5,054 nt of DNA from Acutalibacter sp. (lineage in GTDB: Bacteria > Bacillota > Clostridia > Oscillospirales > Acutalibacteraceae), in assembly GCA_022801475.1 (NCBI GenBank), contig JAAWSH010000261.1:1-5054 (forward strand), written 5' to 3'. This document shows positions 4,049 to 5,054 of the stretch, piece by piece. The notes under the pieces are model-generated. The model saw only the letters and a list, made by a program, of their open reading frames with translations, ran no database searches and had not been told where the DNA came from. Position 1 is the first letter of the stretch. Each line of letters begins with the position of its first letter. A program made the translations under genes and the position numbers.

Positions 4049-5054
4049 TTATTGCCTTTGCTCCACTTCTTTACGGGCCTGCTCTAGAGCGACGCCCCGC
4101 TCCCGGGCGATGCGGGCCAGATCCTCGTACTCAATCTTTTCCCGGGAAACACCCCAGCCAGTAGATTTTTTGACCTGGACCTCTCCAAATTCCGTATGGA
4201 GGGTGTTTGCTCCACGCTCTAATGTATAGCGATTTCGAACCGCTTCCCTCACCCCAAGGGTGCTGGTGTGCAGAAACACAAGGCTTAGCATTTTTTCTCG
4301 GTCTGCCAGGTGGCATAGGCAGGTAAGCATTACGCCGGGGCGGCCTTTTTTCATACCAATGGATGTGGTCCACACATCCAGGGCTCCTGCCCGCAACAAC
4401 TCTTCGGCGGCAAAGGCTACGCTCTCGGGGGTCATATCATCCAAGTTACAGCTAAGCTCCGCCACTTGGCCAGGAACTTCCTCTGTTTCCCCCAACATGG
4501 CTCTCACCGCGTTCATTGCCTCAAAGTCTTTTGACCCCATGCCATAGCCGGTTTTCTCTACCCGCATCACAGGCGCAGGCCCAAAATGGGTGACAAAATG
4601 CTTTAAGAGCGCCGCGCCGGTGGGAGTGCATAGCTCTCCCTGCACCTGGCCGCCATAGGTGGGAACATTCCGCAAAATATAGGCTGTAGCCGGAGCGGGC
4701 ACTGGCAGAATGCCGTGGGCGCAACGCACCTGGCCGCTGCCCACATGGATGGGCGAACACACCACCCGCTGGGGAGCCAGCTCGTTCATCAGCATACAGA
4801 CTGCCGTCACATCGGCCACCGCGTCCAGGGTTCCCACTTCGTGAAAATGAATCTGCTCCACTGGCGCGCCATGAGCGTGGCTTTCCGCCTGGGCGATTAG
4901 CTGATAGACTGCCAACACATCCGCCCGGATCTTTTCCGGCAAATCCAGGTGGGAGACAATATGCTCAATGTCATGCATCCCGGAATGGTGGTGGCTATGG
5001 GAATGCTCATGCGGGTGATCATGGCTGTGGTGGTGTTCATGAGCATGCTCATGA
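4049..5054 (-). CDS. larC: LarC nickel insertase, 5' end outside window
   Basis: Nickel-pincer nucleotide cofactor synthase LarC (DUF111). It inserts nickel into the sulfur-bearing pyridinium precursor in a CTP-dependent step, giving the cofactor of LarA-type lactate racemases and related epimerases. The frame is open to the right edge, so the N-terminus is missing. The first 25 visible codons (5053-4979) hold 14 histidines, the His-rich nickel-binding linker typical of the family. After it come EQIHFHEVGTLDAVADVTAV, CSPIHVGSGQV, ELCTPTGAALL and EKTGYGMGSKDF, all LarC signatures. The second part (from about 4459), ELSCNLDDMTPE through TSIGMKKGRPGVMLTCL to KKSTGWGVSREK, corresponds to LarC2. 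In Lactiplantibacillus plantarum the two parts are joined by ribosomal frameshifting; here they are one unbroken frame. An internal ATG at 4978 follows the His tract and is not the true start. larA, larB and larE are not visible. Confidence 0.92.
   Translation of the reverse strand, partial: HEHAHEHHHSHDHPHEHSHSHHHSGMHDIEHIVSHLDLPEKIRADVLAVYQLIAQAESHAHGAPVEQIHFHEVGTLDAVADVTAVCMLMNELAPQRVVCSPIHVGSGQVRCAHGILPVPAPATAYILRNVPTYGGQVQGELCTPTGAALLKHFVTHFGPAPVMRVEKTGYGMGSKDFEAMNAVRAMLGETEEVPGQVAELSCNLDDMTPESVAFAAEELLRAGALDVWTTSIGMKKGRPGVMLTCLCHLADREKMLSLVFLHTSTLGVREAVRNRYTLERGANTLHTEFGEVQVKKSTGWGVSREKIEYEDLARIARERGVALEQARKEVEQRQ

Noticed and set aside
4131..4373. 80-aa minus-strand ORF within larC
   Set aside because: Out-of-frame overlap with larC; arginine/proline-rich composition typical of an off-frame reading.
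5000..5054. Tandem-looking CATGAGCATG repeats at the right edge, considered as a DNA repeat
   Set aside because: They are the codons of the LarC histidine-rich linker in frame, so protein composition explains them.

Overview
The window looks like chromosomal DNA from a moderate-GC clostridial Firmicute, probably a gut Lachnospiraceae/Oscillospiraceae-type organism. This rests on the VanRS-type two-component pair, the clostridial integrase, XRE and HxlR fragments, and a LarC protein. It is an inference from protein resemblance, not a database result. All intact genes lie on the minus strand.

Positions 1-1067 are a graveyard of mobile-element and regulator debris. They hold a piece of a tyrosine-recombinase (integrase) gene on the minus strand, a short orphan coding fragment on the plus strand, and a solo copy of a transposon-like terminal repeat. 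They also hold a 41-bp inverted repeat of unknown role and a good sigma-A promoter. That promoter drives a broken chimera of an XRE-type repressor start joined to an HxlR-type regulator, which itself carries a frameshift.

Positions 1068-3950 are bracketed by two related ~165-bp palindromic, transposase-less elements (MITEs) in the same orientation. Between them, read right to left, are a small ferritin-like/DUF2383-like four-helix protein with a strong terminator, a VanR-like response regulator and a VanS-like histidine kinase. vanR and vanS overlap by 11 bp. No vanH, D-Ala-D-Lac/Ser ligase or vanX lies in the window, so the pair is an orphan here or its targets are elsewhere. The left MITE sits exactly in the vanS stop codon and probably terminates its transcript.

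Positions 4049-5054 hold most of larC, a CTP-dependent nickel insertase that completes the nickel-pincer nucleotide cofactor. Its 5' part runs off the right edge. It is a single uninterrupted frame with a strongly histidine-rich linker.

I did not find a clearly new defence or catalytic system. The most unusual points are the MITE pair, the exact stop-codon insertion, the XRE-HxlR chimera, the possible VanR operator and the unexplained 41-bp palindrome.
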